Positions 1 to 10,158 of a stretch of 64,000 bases of DNA are shown in pieces. The stretch lies in assembly GCA_039030395.1 (NCBI GenBank), contig JBCCEF010000002.1, positions 62,001 through 126,000 on the forward strand, written 5' to 3'. This stretch comes from Acidobacteriota bacterium. GTDB taxonomy: Bacteria; Acidobacteriota; Thermoanaerobaculia; Multivoradales; JBCCEF01. The translations under genes were made by a program, and so were the position numbers. The notes under the pieces are model-generated. The model was not told the DNA's origin, did not search any database, and saw nothing but the letters and a program-made list of their open reading frames with translations. Each line of letters begins with the position of its first letter. The first letter of the stretch is position 1.

Positions 1-2
1 AG

Positions 3-284
3 AACGGCGGCGAGCCGGTGCCGGCGCGGGCGGCGAGCTGGACCGACGACACCGGCTACTTCTGGTTCTTCGATCCGGCCAACGTCGAGGTGATCGTGAA
101 GGTGCTCGATGGCTGCAGCGCGGGTATCGACGGAGCGTGGGTGTTCGCCAGTGGATTGACCAACCTCGGCCTCGACCTGCGGGTGGAGGATCTTGCCACC
201 GGCCGGTCCCACATCTACAGCCAGGACGCCGGCAAGCCCTTCGAGCCGATTCAGGACACCGGTACCTTCTCGTCCTGCGGCTGA
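3..284 (+). CDS. C-terminal end of a secreted or surface protein (5' truncated)
   Basis: The frame is open from the window edge and ends at a TGA, so only about 93 C-terminal residues are visible. They contain a compact domain rich in aromatic and acidic residues, with the stretch TGYFWFFDPANVEV followed by KVLDGC and a closing FSSCG. The two cysteines, one after the VKVLDG strand and one at the very end, could form a disulfide. From general knowledge, this kind of terminal domain is often found at the end of large secreted proteins in Acidobacteriota and related phyla. The upstream enzyme or adhesin part lies outside the window, so no function can be given. No neighbour is operonic with it: 245 bases with a structured repeat follow. 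Confidence 0.6.
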   Translation, partial: NGGEPVPARAASWTDDTGYFWFFDPANVEVIVKVLDGCSAGIDGAWVFASGLTNLGLDLRVEDLATGRSHIYSQDAGKPFEPIQDTGTFSSCG

Positions 285-315
285 GTTTGTGGTACTTTTC
301 CGCCGACCCAACGGA

Positions 316-460
316 GTGCTGAACTCGGCTTCGCCGAAGCATTTCAGCACCCGTTAGCCGTTGGTTTCTAGGAGGGCTAGGCGCCCCCTCGCCCGAAAAG
401 AACAGAATTTCCGGGCTCACCCCATCCTCGGCAGCAGAGCTGCCCTGCGGGCTCGGTCGC
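316..460 (+). repeat. Structured intergenic repeat, copy 1
   Basis: A hairpin (GTGCTGAA at 316-323 pairing with TTCAGCAC at 343-350, with an inner GGCTTCGCC) is followed by a core: ctagg-agggct-aggcgcccc-ctcgcccg, a weak GAAA/TTTC stem, then ctcaccccatcctcggc and ccctgcgggctcgg. The same order of blocks recurs near 7002, 11796 and 47991. The copy fills most of the 285-529 gap. No promoter or terminator with a clear T-run was seen in the gap. Confidence 0.7.
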
Positions 461-529
461 AAACCTGTCGAGGATTCTCAATAGGGTGTCAGGCAATCTA
501 ACCGTTTCGATTCAGGGAGTATCCGGTCT

Positions 530-1270
530 ATGAGCCAGAAGTTGACCCGCAAGGAGATGAAGAAGGACGAGATCGGCGAGGCTCTCGGCCGGACATTCGA
601 ATTCGCCGAGGGGCATTTCAAGACGATCATCGGCGCGGTGGTCGGTCTGCTGGCTCTGGTGTTGGTGATCGTCGGGCTGGTGCGCTGGAACGCCGTGCGC
701 GGCGAGAAGGCCGGCGCGGCTCTAGCCGATGCGATCACCGTCTACGCGGCACCGGTCGATGCCGAGAACGCCGACCCGGAGGATCCGGACGATCCGATCT
801 TCGCCGACGACGCAGCCCGCCGCACGGCCGCCCGGGAGAAGCTCCAGGCGGTGGTCGACGACTACGGCTCCGCGGCTGCGGCGGACGTCGCGCGGGTCTA
901 CCTCGGTCGCCTGGCGGCGGACGAAGGGGATACGGCGACGGCGCGACAGATGTGGCAGGTCTTTCTCGACGATCGCTCCGGTCACCTACTGGCCGGCGAG
1001 GTGCGCCGCAACGTGATCGCCCTGGACCGCGCCGAGGGGCGCACCGAAGAGGTGGTGGCGGAACTCGAAGCGATGCTCGACCAGAACCCCGAAGCGCGTC
1101 CCCTACCGGGGGACGTGGTGCTGTGGGAATTGGGCCGCAGCTACGAGGAACTCGACCGCCAGGACGATGCCACTTCGACCTTCCAGCGGCTGGTGGAGGA
1201 GTATCCGGAGTCCGCCTTCACGGCGCAGGCCCGGCAAAAGAGCGCTCCGGCCCTCACCCTCGGCGCGTAG
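530..1270 (+). CDS. Membrane-anchored tetratricopeptide (YfgM-like) protein
   Basis: A 246-residue protein with a basic N-terminus (SQKLTRKEMKKDE), one hydrophobic segment at about residues 35-53 (IIGAVVGLLALVLVIVGLV) and a long helical C-terminal part. This is the layout of the YfgM/TPR_21 family: a single membrane anchor with the TPR part outside the cytoplasm. The last 45 residues (WELGRSYEELDRQDDATSTF and onward) match a TPR unit with the usual GRSYEEL and A/F spacing. In gammaproteobacteria YfgM works with the PpiD/SecYEG translocon; whether that holds here is unknown. A 27-base gap separates it from the phosphorylase gene downstream, so co-transcription is possible. Confidence 0.7.
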   Translation: MSQKLTRKEMKKDEIGEALGRTFEFAEGHFKTIIGAVVGLLALVLVIVGLVRWNAVRGEKAGAALADAITVYAAPVDAENADPEDPDDPIFADDAARRTAAREKLQAVVDDYGSAAAADVARVYLGRLAADEGDTATARQMWQVFLDDRSGHLLAGEVRRNVIALDRAEGRTEEVVAELEAMLDQNPEARPLPGDVVLWELGRSYEELDRQDDATSTFQRLVEEYPESAFTAQARQKSAPALTLGA

Positions 1271-1297
1271 GCGACGCCTCGATCGTCCGACCGCATC

Positions 1298-2590
1298 GTG
1301 AAACCCGCCTTTTCCATTCTGGAGCGCAAGCGGGCGGGAGAGTCCCTGTCGGAAGCTGAAATCCGCGACCTCGTCGCCGGCGCCTCGGCCGGTGCTTCGT
1401 CCAGCTCGTGGGGCGACGCCGAGCTGGGGGCCTTTTTGATGGCCGCCGCCGTGCGGGGGCTCGACCTAGAAGAAACCCGGGCCCTCACCCTGGCGATGCT
1501 CGAGTCCGGCGAGCAGTGGGACCTGGCGGCGGACTTTCCCGCGCTGGTGGATAAGCACTCCACCGGCGGTGTGGCGGATACGGTGTCGTTGATTCTGGCG
1601 CCGCTCTTGGCCGCCTGCGGTGTACCGGTGGTGATGCTCACCGGCCGCAGCCTGGGACATACCGGCGGCACCGCCGACAAGCTGGAGAGCATTCCGGGGC
1701 TGCGGCTGGATCTCGATCGTGCCGAGTGCTGCCGGCTGCTCGACGAGGTGGGGACGGCGATCGGCGTCGCCACCGGCGATATCGCGCCGGCGGATCGCCG
1801 CCTTTACGCTCTGCGGGACCGCACCGCGACCATCAGTTCCATCCCCCTGATCACCGCCAGCATTGCGTCCAAGAAGCTCGCCACCGGCGCGGCGGCGCTG
1901 GTCTTCGACGTCAAGACCGGCAACGGCGCCTTCTTGCCGGACCGCGCCCAGGGCGAGGAACTGGCCCGCCGCCTGGTGGAAACGGTGGAAGCCGCCGGTC
2001 GCCGTTCGAGCGCCCTGGTGACGGATATGAACCAGCCCCTTGGCGTCTGGGCTGGACACACGGCGGAGGTGCGAGCGACCTTCGAAGCGCTGGAGGGCGA
2101 GGGCGCCGCCGACCTGATGGAGGTGACCTATGCCCTATGCGAGGCGGTGGCCGAGGCCGTCGGGCAGCCCGTCTCTCGCCGCCGGCTGGAGGACGCCGTG
2201 GCTTCCGGCAAGGGGCGAGACGTCTTCGTGCGCTGGGCGGAGCGTCAGGGGGCCGACCCGGCCTGGCTGGCGGAGCCCAGATTTGAGCTGGCGACGGTGG
2301 AAGTGCCGCTACGGGCGCCCGGGGCCGGCGTCCTCGCCGGCGTGGACACCACCCGCCTGGGCCTCCTCTTGTCCCGCGCCGCCCGCGGCAGCCGTACCGA
2401 CATCGATTACGGCGTGTCGCTGCGGATGGTCCAGCGGTTGGGAGATGAGTTGCAGGAAGGGCAAGAGTTGGCCCGTTTGTACCTGCGCCGGGAAGACGAA
2501 GGCCTGATCGCCGAAGCACAGGGAGCCTTCACGATCGATCCTCTGGCGGATCCCGAAAAGGTTCGTCCGCCTTTGGTGGAGCGTCTCTAG
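1298..2590 (+). CDS. Thymidine / pyrimidine-nucleoside phosphorylase
   Basis: This enzyme cleaves thymidine, and in the pyrimidine-nucleoside type also uridine, with phosphate, giving the free base and (deoxy)ribose 1-phosphate for nucleoside salvage in the cytoplasm. The family signature is complete: KHSTGGVADT at about residues 84-93 (phosphate- and cation-binding loop), then GRSLGHTGGTADKLESIPG. Length (430 residues) equals that of bacterial PyNP/DeoA. Translation begins at a GTG at 1298, giving the family-typical start KPAFSILERKRAGESLS. The stop codon overlaps by four bases with the stop of the convergent SGNH hydrolase gene. The sequence alone does not separate pdp from deoA specificity, so no symbol is given. 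Confidence 0.95.
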   Translation: MKPAFSILERKRAGESLSEAEIRDLVAGASAGASSSSWGDAELGAFLMAAAVRGLDLEETRALTLAMLESGEQWDLAADFPALVDKHSTGGVADTVSLILAPLLAACGVPVVMLTGRSLGHTGGTADKLESIPGLRLDLDRAECCRLLDEVGTAIGVATGDIAPADRRLYALRDRTATISSIPLITASIASKKLATGAAALVFDVKTGNGAFLPDRAQGEELARRLVETVEAAGRRSSALVTDMNQPLGVWAGHTAEVRATFEALEGEGAADLMEVTYALCEAVAEAVGQPVSRRRLEDAVASGKGRDVFVRWAERQGADPAWLAEPRFELATVEVPLRAPGAGVLAGVDTTRLGLLLSRAARGSRTDIDYGVSLRMVQRLGDELQEGQELARLYLRREDEGLIAEAQGAFTIDPLADPEKVRPPLVERL

Positions 2591-3759
2591 AAAGCGGATT
2601 CGCCGAAGTTGGCGGCCAAAGCCGCCAGATCCCGACCGTCGATCACGTCGTCGCCGTTGAAGTCCGCGAAGCCCCGGAAGCGGGAATCGCCGCGGCGGGC
2701 GCCGAAGCGGCGGCCAAAATTCACCAGGTCGAGGCCGTCCACCCGGCCGTCGCGATCGATGTCGCCGGTCAAGAAGCGAGTTCCCTGCACCACAAACTGC
2801 GCCACGGTGCCGTCGAAGGCATTGGGCGGATTGGCGAGATCCTGCGTTCGCAAGCCCACGAACACCACCCCGACGAAGGGGTCGCTCGGCTGGTAGAGGA
2901 GGACCATGCGGTCGCCGTCGCCGGAGACCTGCGCGTCCACCGTTTCATTGTTGATCAGCAATTGCGTCGCCGTCTGGTCGATGCCGTCGCCGAAGTCGAA
3001 CAATTCGACTTCGACTTCGGCGCTCGGCGAGACGTTCTGCTGATCGTCCTCCGGAAACACCAGGCCGGTTACTGGCGGTACGTTGTCATTGTTGAGCAGG
3101 AAATCGGCGAAGGCCTGGGCCATCACGTCGTAGCCGTCGGCGTTGGGGTGCAGTTTGTCGCTGCCCCCGACGTACAGGGGCTCAAAGCCGCTCGATTGGG
3201 CGATGAAGGTCTCGAAAGGGTCGATCAGCCGCCGCCGGTCGGACCAGGCGAGATTACGAACTTCGCCGGCGACTTCGCGGGTTACCCGATTGCTGCCGTC
3301 GAAATTGGCCGTGGGCAGGCGGGGAATGATCGTCGCGTGGACCGTCTCGAGGCCGGCCGAAGAAGCCCGCCGGGCAATGGTCTGGAGATTGAAACGGATG
3401 GTCTCCTTGCTCACCCGAGCGTTGATGTCGTTGGTGCCTTCCATCAACAGCAACACATCGCCACCGCCGTCGAGGACGGCGTCGATCCGGCTCACGGCTT
3501 CGGCGGTGGTTTCACCGGGAATGCCCTGGTTTTCAACGATGACGTTCAGTCCCTGGCCGTTGAGGATCGCCTCCAGGCGCGGCGGGTAGCCGATTTCCGT
3601 CCGGCTCTGGTCGTCTCCCACCCCGAAGGTGATGCTGTCGCCGAAAGCGATGTAGCGGGTCTGGCCGGCCGCCGGAAGCGCCGTGACGAGGCCGAGGGTA
3701 GCGATGCCGGCGGCGATCACGGCGCCGCCCGAGAGTCGGCAGCGGAGCGGGAATCTCAT
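2587..3759 (-). CDS. Secreted SGNH/GDSL hydrolase with C-terminal dockerin-like repeat
   Basis: 390 residues with a signal peptide (RFPLRCRLSGGAVIAAGIATL, cleaved after ALPAAGQ). The catalytic domain has the GDSL block I (IAFGDSITFG, nucleophile Ser), block III (LLMEGTNDIN, Gly/Asn oxyanion hole) and block V (SDKLHPNADGY, catalytic Asp-x-x-His region). A middle beta-rich segment follows, starting about PPVTGLVFPEDDQQNVSPSA. The last ~60 residues carry two calcium-binding dockerin-like loops (DIDRDGRVDGLDLVNFG and DFNGDDVIDGRDLAALAANFG). It is an extracellular esterase/lipase or carbohydrate deacetylase; the substrate is unknown. The start ATG overlaps the stop of the upstream propeller gene (ATGA), so the two are translationally coupled. 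Confidence 0.88.
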   Translation of the reverse strand: MRFPLRCRLSGGAVIAAGIATLGLVTALPAAGQTRYIAFGDSITFGVGDDQSRTEIGYPPRLEAILNGQGLNVIVENQGIPGETTAEAVSRIDAVLDGGGDVLLLMEGTNDINARVSKETIRFNLQTIARRASSAGLETVHATIIPRLPTANFDGSNRVTREVAGEVRNLAWSDRRRLIDPFETFIAQSSGFEPLYVGGSDKLHPNADGYDVMAQAFADFLLNNDNVPPVTGLVFPEDDQQNVSPSAEVEVELFDFGDGIDQTATQLLINNETVDAQVSGDGDRMVLLYQPSDPFVGVVFVGLRTQDLANPPNAFDGTVAQFVVQGTRFLTGDIDRDGRVDGLDLVNFGRRFGARRGDSRFRGFADFNGDDVIDGRDLAALAANFGESAF

Positions 3760-4712
3760 CGCGGCAGCACCTCGTAGCGCACGGCGGTCGTCGAACCGTC
3801 GGCGAAGCGCCAGCGCAGGGCGCCGTCGGCGTCGGCCTCGATCTGCGGCCGGGCGAGCTGCGGCGTGGCAACGACGGCACGGTTCTGCATGCGGCCCGCC
3901 GGGTTGACGGCGAAGGTGCCCCAACCGCGCGGCGAAGTCGAGCGGTAGACCACCAGCCGGCTGTCGGCGTCCACCGTCGGATACAGGCTGCCCGGGGGGC
4001 CCGCCGGCTGGGCGGCGCTCCACCGGTCGCCATCGAAACGGGCCGAGAAGAGCCGGTACTGTTCGCCATCGAATGCGCTCCACAGGGCCAGGGCGCCACC
4101 GTCCACGGCCAGGAGCGCCGGGGTGATGTCCGGCACCCGGTTGTCGCCGTGTAGGCGGCGAGGTTCGCTCCACAAACCGGTACCGCGGGAGGTGGCGAAG
4201 TAGATCTCGTCGTCGGTGCCGTCGAAGGCCGCCCAGGCGAGGAGCAGGGAACCGTCGTCGAGGACCGCGCCGGACAAGGCCATCTGGCTGCCCGGGCCGC
4301 GGCTGGTGACCTGTTCGGTGGCGCTCCAGCGGCCGTTCGAGAAGGAAGCCCAGCGAACCATCAGCCGGTCGGACCGATCTCCTTCGAGCCAGGCCAGGCC
4401 GGCGAGTTCTCCGCCGCGGGCGAGCAGCACCGGTTCGCTGCGCAGCAGGGCGCGCTGTCCGCCGGGCGCCGCCTGCGGCCGGACCTGCCCGTCGGCGACT
4501 CGCCAGAGGGTGAGTTCTTGACGCTTCTCGCCGTTCTTGACACCGGGAGCCCGGACGCCCGCCGCCCAGCGGCCCTCACCAATTCGCGCGGTGGAGTTGA
4601 TGCGCTCCGCGGCGACGGCCTCCGGCGAAACCTCTAGGCCTGCGGAGCCGATGGCCGGTGCAGCGACGCCGAGGAGCGCCAAAATGGCCGGAAACAAAGG
4701 ATGTGCGCGCAT
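3756..4712 (-). CDS. Secreted beta-propeller-like (sialidase-fold-like) protein
   Basis: 318 residues from the ATG at 4712, which directly begins a signal peptide (RAHPLFPAILALLGVAAPAIG); an upstream in-frame ATG would add a poor leader. The body is a series of ~50-residue beta units with alternating small/aromatic strands and recurring patterns such as ARGGELAGLAWLEGD, DDGSLLLAWAAFDGTDDEIYF and DGGALALWSAFDGEQYRLF. This resembles BNR/sialidase-type propellers, though a formal repeat count was not made and catalytic residues of sialidase are not evident. It precedes and is coupled (ATGA overlap) to the SGNH hydrolase, suggesting joint action on an extracellular polymer. Function is otherwise unknown. 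Confidence 0.65.
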   Translation of the reverse strand: MRAHPLFPAILALLGVAAPAIGSAGLEVSPEAVAAERINSTARIGEGRWAAGVRAPGVKNGEKRQELTLWRVADGQVRPQAAPGGQRALLRSEPVLLARGGELAGLAWLEGDRSDRLMVRWASFSNGRWSATEQVTSRGPGSQMALSGAVLDDGSLLLAWAAFDGTDDEIYFATSRGTGLWSEPRRLHGDNRVPDITPALLAVDGGALALWSAFDGEQYRLFSARFDGDRWSAAQPAGPPGSLYPTVDADSRLVVYRSTSPRGWGTFAVNPAGRMQNRAVVATPQLARPQIEADADGALRWRFADGSTTAVRYEVLPR

Positions 4713-4898
4713 AGTTGTTGAGATCGTAAGGGCCCCGTACTGGGGTGTCAATGACCGGTCAGGGGGCCAGCCAGGGGCATGTTACAGGATGCGGTGATAG
4801 TCTCGCCGCGCCGCGTGGATGGGCACTTCGGCGGCATCTCTTCCATTTCCGTCTTCAATCTTCGGGCCAAGCCCGGGACAGCCACAACTCCATTCGAG

Positions 4899-6995
<2,097 letters not shown>

Positions 6996-7001
6996 CAGAT
7001 C

Positions 7002-7155
7002 TGCTGAAGAAGGGCTTCGCTCATCGTTTCGGCAGCTCCGCTACCTGTTCTTGTCAGGGGGCTGGCGCCCCGCTCGCTCGCAACGCAATGCATTTACGGG
7101 CTCACCCCCATCTTCGGTGCCTTACGCCGCCGCCTCGCCCTTCAGGCTCGGTGCG
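7002..7155 (+). repeat. Structured intergenic repeat, copy 2
   Basis: It begins 7 bases after the permease stop with a hairpin (TGCTGAA at 7002 and TTCGGCA near 7028), then caggggg-ctggcgcccc-gctcg, a degenerate inner stem, ctcacccccatcttcgg and cgcctcgcccttcaggctcgg. Block order equals copy 1. It fills the space up to the cinA leader. It lies in the same place where a terminator for the permease would be expected, but has no T-run. Confidence 0.65.
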
Positions 7156-7227
7156 TGGTTGAGATCACGAACTCCGTTTTCCCGGATGGGATCTCGGGAG
7201 TTCCCGGCCGGTTATCATTTCCGATCT

Positions 7228-8499
7228 ATGAGAGCCGCCATCCTGGCCGTCGGGTCGGAGCTTCTCGGTACCGACCGCCTCGACACCAATTCCCTCCGCC
7301 TGACCCGTGCCCTGGAGACCTTCGGCGTCACCCTGGTGGCGAAGGAAGTGATCGGCGACGACCACGCCCTGCTGGTGCGAGCGTTCCGGCGCTTGCTCGC
7401 GGAAGTGGACCTGGTGCTGGTCACCGGTGGCCTAGGGCCCACCTCGGACGACCTCACCCGAGAGGCAGCGGCGGAAGCCGTCGGCCGGGAGTTGCGTCTC
7501 GATGCGGCGATCGTCGAGTCGATCGCTCGGCGCTTCCGTGCCCACGGCATGGAGATGCCCGCCGTCAACGAGCGCCAAGGCTGGGTGGTAGACGGTGCTC
7601 GGGTGATCGACAACCCGCGCGGCACGGCGCCGGGGCAGTGCATTGAACACGACGGGGCGGCGCTTTTTCTCTTCCCCGGCGTGCCCTTTGAGCTGGCAGC
7701 CATGATCGAGCGGGATCTCGAGCCCTGGCTGCGAGAGCGCAGCGCCGGGTCGCGTATCGAGTCGGCGGTGCTGAAGGTCGCCTGCCTGCCGGAGTCGGAG
7801 GTCGAACGGCGCATCGCGGCGGCCTACGAGGAGTTCGGTGCGGAGTCGATCTCGGTGCTGTCGAAGCCCGGCGAGATCCGGCTGCAGTTTCGCGCCGCCG
7901 GTGGCCGGGACGCGCGCCGTCGTCGCCTCGACGCCATCTCCCGTCGTCTGCGGCAGCTGGTGGGCTCGGCGGTGTTCACGGACGACCCTCGGCAGACCCT
8001 GCCCGGCGCCGTCGGTGAGCTGCTGCGGGCCCGCGGCCAAACGGTGGTGACGGCGGAGTCCTGTACCGGCGGTCTGGTGGCCGAGCGCTTGACCGAGGTC
8101 GCCGGCAGCAGCGCCTACTTCCTGGGCTCCACCGTGACCTATACGAACGATTCCAAGGTCGACTGGTTGGGGGTGCCGCGGGAACGGATCGAGGCCCACG
8201 GGGCGGTGAGCGAAGAAGTCGCTCGGGCGATGGCCGAAGGCGGCCGCGAGCGGTGGAACGCGGACTGGTGTCTAGCGGTCACCGGCATCGCCGGTCCCGA
8301 CGGCGGCAGCGAGGAGAAGCCGGTGGGGACGGTGCACCTGGCGCTTGCAGGTCGACCGACGGCCGGCCGCCCAGCGACCGCCGAGGCCACAACCCACCAC
8401 CGCCACGGACGTTTCCCCGGCGACCGCGAGCGGGTGCGCCGTTTGTCGAGCCAGCATGCCCTGGAAATGCTCCGGCGTCGGCTGCTGAGGGAGTCGTGA
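7228..8499 (+). CDS. cinA: CinA-type protein: MoaB-like domain plus NMN amidohydrolase (PncC) domain
   Basis: 423 residues from the ATG at 7228 (MRAAILAVGSELLGTDRLDTN), the canonical CinA start. Residues 1-170 form the MoaB/Mog-like (COG1058) domain, with VTGGLGPTSDDLTREA. A linker leads to the C-terminal CinA domain at ~260-420, with VVTAESCTGGLVAERLTEV and VTGIAGPDGGS, the conserved PncC active-site region. The C-terminal domain deamidates nicotinamide mononucleotide in pyridine-nucleotide recycling; the N-terminal domain in full-length CinA is associated with ADP-ribose pyrophosphatase activity. One base separates it from plsY. Despite the name, competence is not implied. Confidence 0.93.
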   Translation: MRAAILAVGSELLGTDRLDTNSLRLTRALETFGVTLVAKEVIGDDHALLVRAFRRLLAEVDLVLVTGGLGPTSDDLTREAAAEAVGRELRLDAAIVESIARRFRAHGMEMPAVNERQGWVVDGARVIDNPRGTAPGQCIEHDGAALFLFPGVPFELAAMIERDLEPWLRERSAGSRIESAVLKVACLPESEVERRIAAAYEEFGAESISVLSKPGEIRLQFRAAGGRDARRRRLDAISRRLRQLVGSAVFTDDPRQTLPGAVGELLRARGQTVVTAESCTGGLVAERLTEVAGSSAYFLGSTVTYTNDSKVDWLGVPRERIEAHGAVSEEVARAMAEGGRERWNADWCLAVTGIAGPDGGSEEKPVGTVHLALAGRPTAGRPATAEATTHHRHGRFPGDRERVRRLSSQHALEMLRRRLLRES

Positions 8500-8500
8500 G

Positions 8501-9139
8501 ATGAACTGGCTGCCGATTCTGTGGGCCGGGTTGCTGGCCGCGGCCTACTTCATGGGGTCGGTCTCCTTCAGCTACCTGATCGTGCGGCGGATGCGCCAGC
8601 GCGACGTGCGGGCGATGGGCAGCGGCAACGCCGGCGCGACCAACGTGCTGCGCGCCGCCGGCCTGCTGCCGGCCCTGGCGACGCTGTTTCTCGACGTGAC
8701 CAAGGGGGTGTTGCCGGTGATGGCGGCCCGGGCCCTCGAAGCGCCGCCCTGGGTGGTGGCCGGGAGCGCCATCGCGGTGGTGGTGGGCCACGTCTTCCCG
8801 GCCCTCTTCCAGTTCCGCGGCGGCAAGGGAGTGGCGACGGCGATCGGCGCCCTGGGCGCTCTGGCCCCCCTCGTCGCTCTGGCGATTGTCCTTGTTTTCG
8901 TGGTGGTGGTGGCGCTGACGCGGTATGTTTCCCTCGGATCCATCGCCGGGGCGGCGGCCTACCCCGGCACGGTGTACCTTTTCGAACGCGGTGGCTGGAT
9001 CGAACCGGAACCGGCGCTGTGGATCGCCGCGCCGCCGGTGGCGCTGTTGATTCTCTTGAAACATCTGTCCAACCTGCGCCGGCTGCGCACCGGCGGGGAA
9101 CGGCCTCTCGAGGCCCTGTGGCGCAAGCGAGGGAGGTGA
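8501..9139 (+). CDS. plsY: Acyl-phosphate:glycerol-3-phosphate acyltransferase PlsY
   Basis: PlsY transfers the acyl group of acyl-phosphate to glycerol 3-phosphate, the first acylation of phospholipid synthesis, in the inner membrane. The 212-residue protein has five or so hydrophobic segments and the three PlsY signatures: SFSYLI near the N-terminus with GSGNAGATNVLRAAG (motif 1), GHVFPALFQFRGGKGVATA (motif 2, glycine-rich loop), and the C-terminal region LLKHLSNLRRLRTGGE (motif 3). The gpsA gene follows after five bases, so the enzyme and the supplier of its substrate glycerol 3-phosphate are co-transcribed. Confidence 0.96.
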   Translation: MNWLPILWAGLLAAAYFMGSVSFSYLIVRRMRQRDVRAMGSGNAGATNVLRAAGLLPALATLFLDVTKGVLPVMAARALEAPPWVVAGSAIAVVVGHVFPALFQFRGGKGVATAIGALGALAPLVALAIVLVFVVVVALTRYVSLGSIAGAAAYPGTVYLFERGGWIEPEPALWIAAPPVALLILLKHLSNLRRLRTGGERPLEALWRKRGR

Positions 9140-9144
9140 GGTAG

Positions 9145-10158
9145 GTGAAATCTATCGGGGTACTGGGCTCCGGATCCTTCGGCACGGCCCTCGCCGTCCA
9201 CGGCACCACCGTCTCCGGCGACGTTCGCCTGTGGGCGCGGCGGGGCGATCTGGCCGACGCGCTGCTCGAGGCGCGGGAGAACGAAACCTACCTGCCGGGG
9301 GTCGAACTGCCGGCGATGCTCCAGGTGACTCCCGACATCGCGGACCTCGCCGAGTGCGACATCATCATCAACGCCGTGCCCTCCCACGGCTTTCGCGAGG
9401 CCCTGCGGGCGCTCCTCGACGCGCGCAGCGAAGGCGAGCCGCTGGCGGTGGTCTCCGCCAGCAAGGGCATCGAGGTCGAGACCCTCGCCCGCATGAGCCA
9501 CGTCATCCGCCAGGAGGGCGAGCGCGCCGGTCAGGAAGTGCGGTCGGCGGTGCTCTCCGGCCCGAGTTTCGCCGCCGAACTTGGCCGCGGTACTCCGACC
9601 CTGCTGGTGGTGGCGGCCCACGACGAGGACCTTGCCACCTTGCTGCGCGAGCGCCTCGCCTCGCCGGCATTGCGCCTGTACTCGTCGAGCGACGTGGCCG
9701 GAGTGGAGATCGGCGGCGCCACCAAGAACGTCATCGCCATCGCCGCCGGGGTGGTGGCGGGGCTGGAACTCGGCCAGAACACCCTGGCGGCGCTGATCAC
9801 CCGCGGGCTCCACGAGATCACCCGGCTGGTGGTGGCGAGCGGCGGCGAGGAGCGCACCGCTGCCGGCCTCACCGGCCTTGGCGACCTGGTGCTGACCTGC
9901 ACCGGGGGAATGTCCCGCAATCGCCAGACGGGCATCGAGCTGGCCGCCGGCAAGGGCCGGGAGGAGATCACCGGCGGCACCCACATGGTGGCCGAAGGGA
10001 TCCGCACCTCGCTGGCTATCGCCAAGATGGCCGAGGAGCACGATGTTTCCATGCCGATCACCGAGCAGGTGGTAGCGCTCTTGTACGAAGGCAAGGATCC
10101 GCGCCGCGCCCTCGGCGAGTTGATGACCCGCGAGCTGAAACCGGAGAAGACCCTATGA
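9145..10158 (+). CDS. gpsA: Glycerol-3-phosphate dehydrogenase [NAD(P)+]
   Basis: Reduces dihydroxyacetone phosphate to glycerol 3-phosphate for phospholipid synthesis. The 337-residue protein starts at a GTG at 9145 preceded by a very strong GGGAGGTGAG. It has the Rossmann loop GVLGSGSFGTALA (residues 4-16), AVVSASKGIE, AVLSGPSFAAE, and the catalytic-lysine region GGATKNVIAIAAG. The helical C-terminal domain includes GLTGLGDLVLTCTGGMSRNR. Length is normal for the family. Its stop overlaps the guaA start (ATGA), which makes the unexpected pair gpsA-guaA translationally coupled. Confidence 0.97.
   Translation: MKSIGVLGSGSFGTALAVHGTTVSGDVRLWARRGDLADALLEARENETYLPGVELPAMLQVTPDIADLAECDIIINAVPSHGFREALRALLDARSEGEPLAVVSASKGIEVETLARMSHVIRQEGERAGQEVRSAVLSGPSFAAELGRGTPTLLVVAAHDEDLATLLRERLASPALRLYSSSDVAGVEIGGATKNVIAIAAGVVAGLELGQNTLAALITRGLHEITRLVVASGGEERTAAGLTGLGDLVLTCTGGMSRNRQTGIELAAGKGREEITGGTHMVAEGIRTSLAIAKMAEEHDVSMPITEQVVALLYEGKDPRRALGELMTRELKPEKTL

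Noticed and set aside
7228-8499. Competence operon suggested by cinA
   Set aside because: The neighbours are lipid and purine synthesis genes. The protein is better explained by pyridine-nucleotide recycling.
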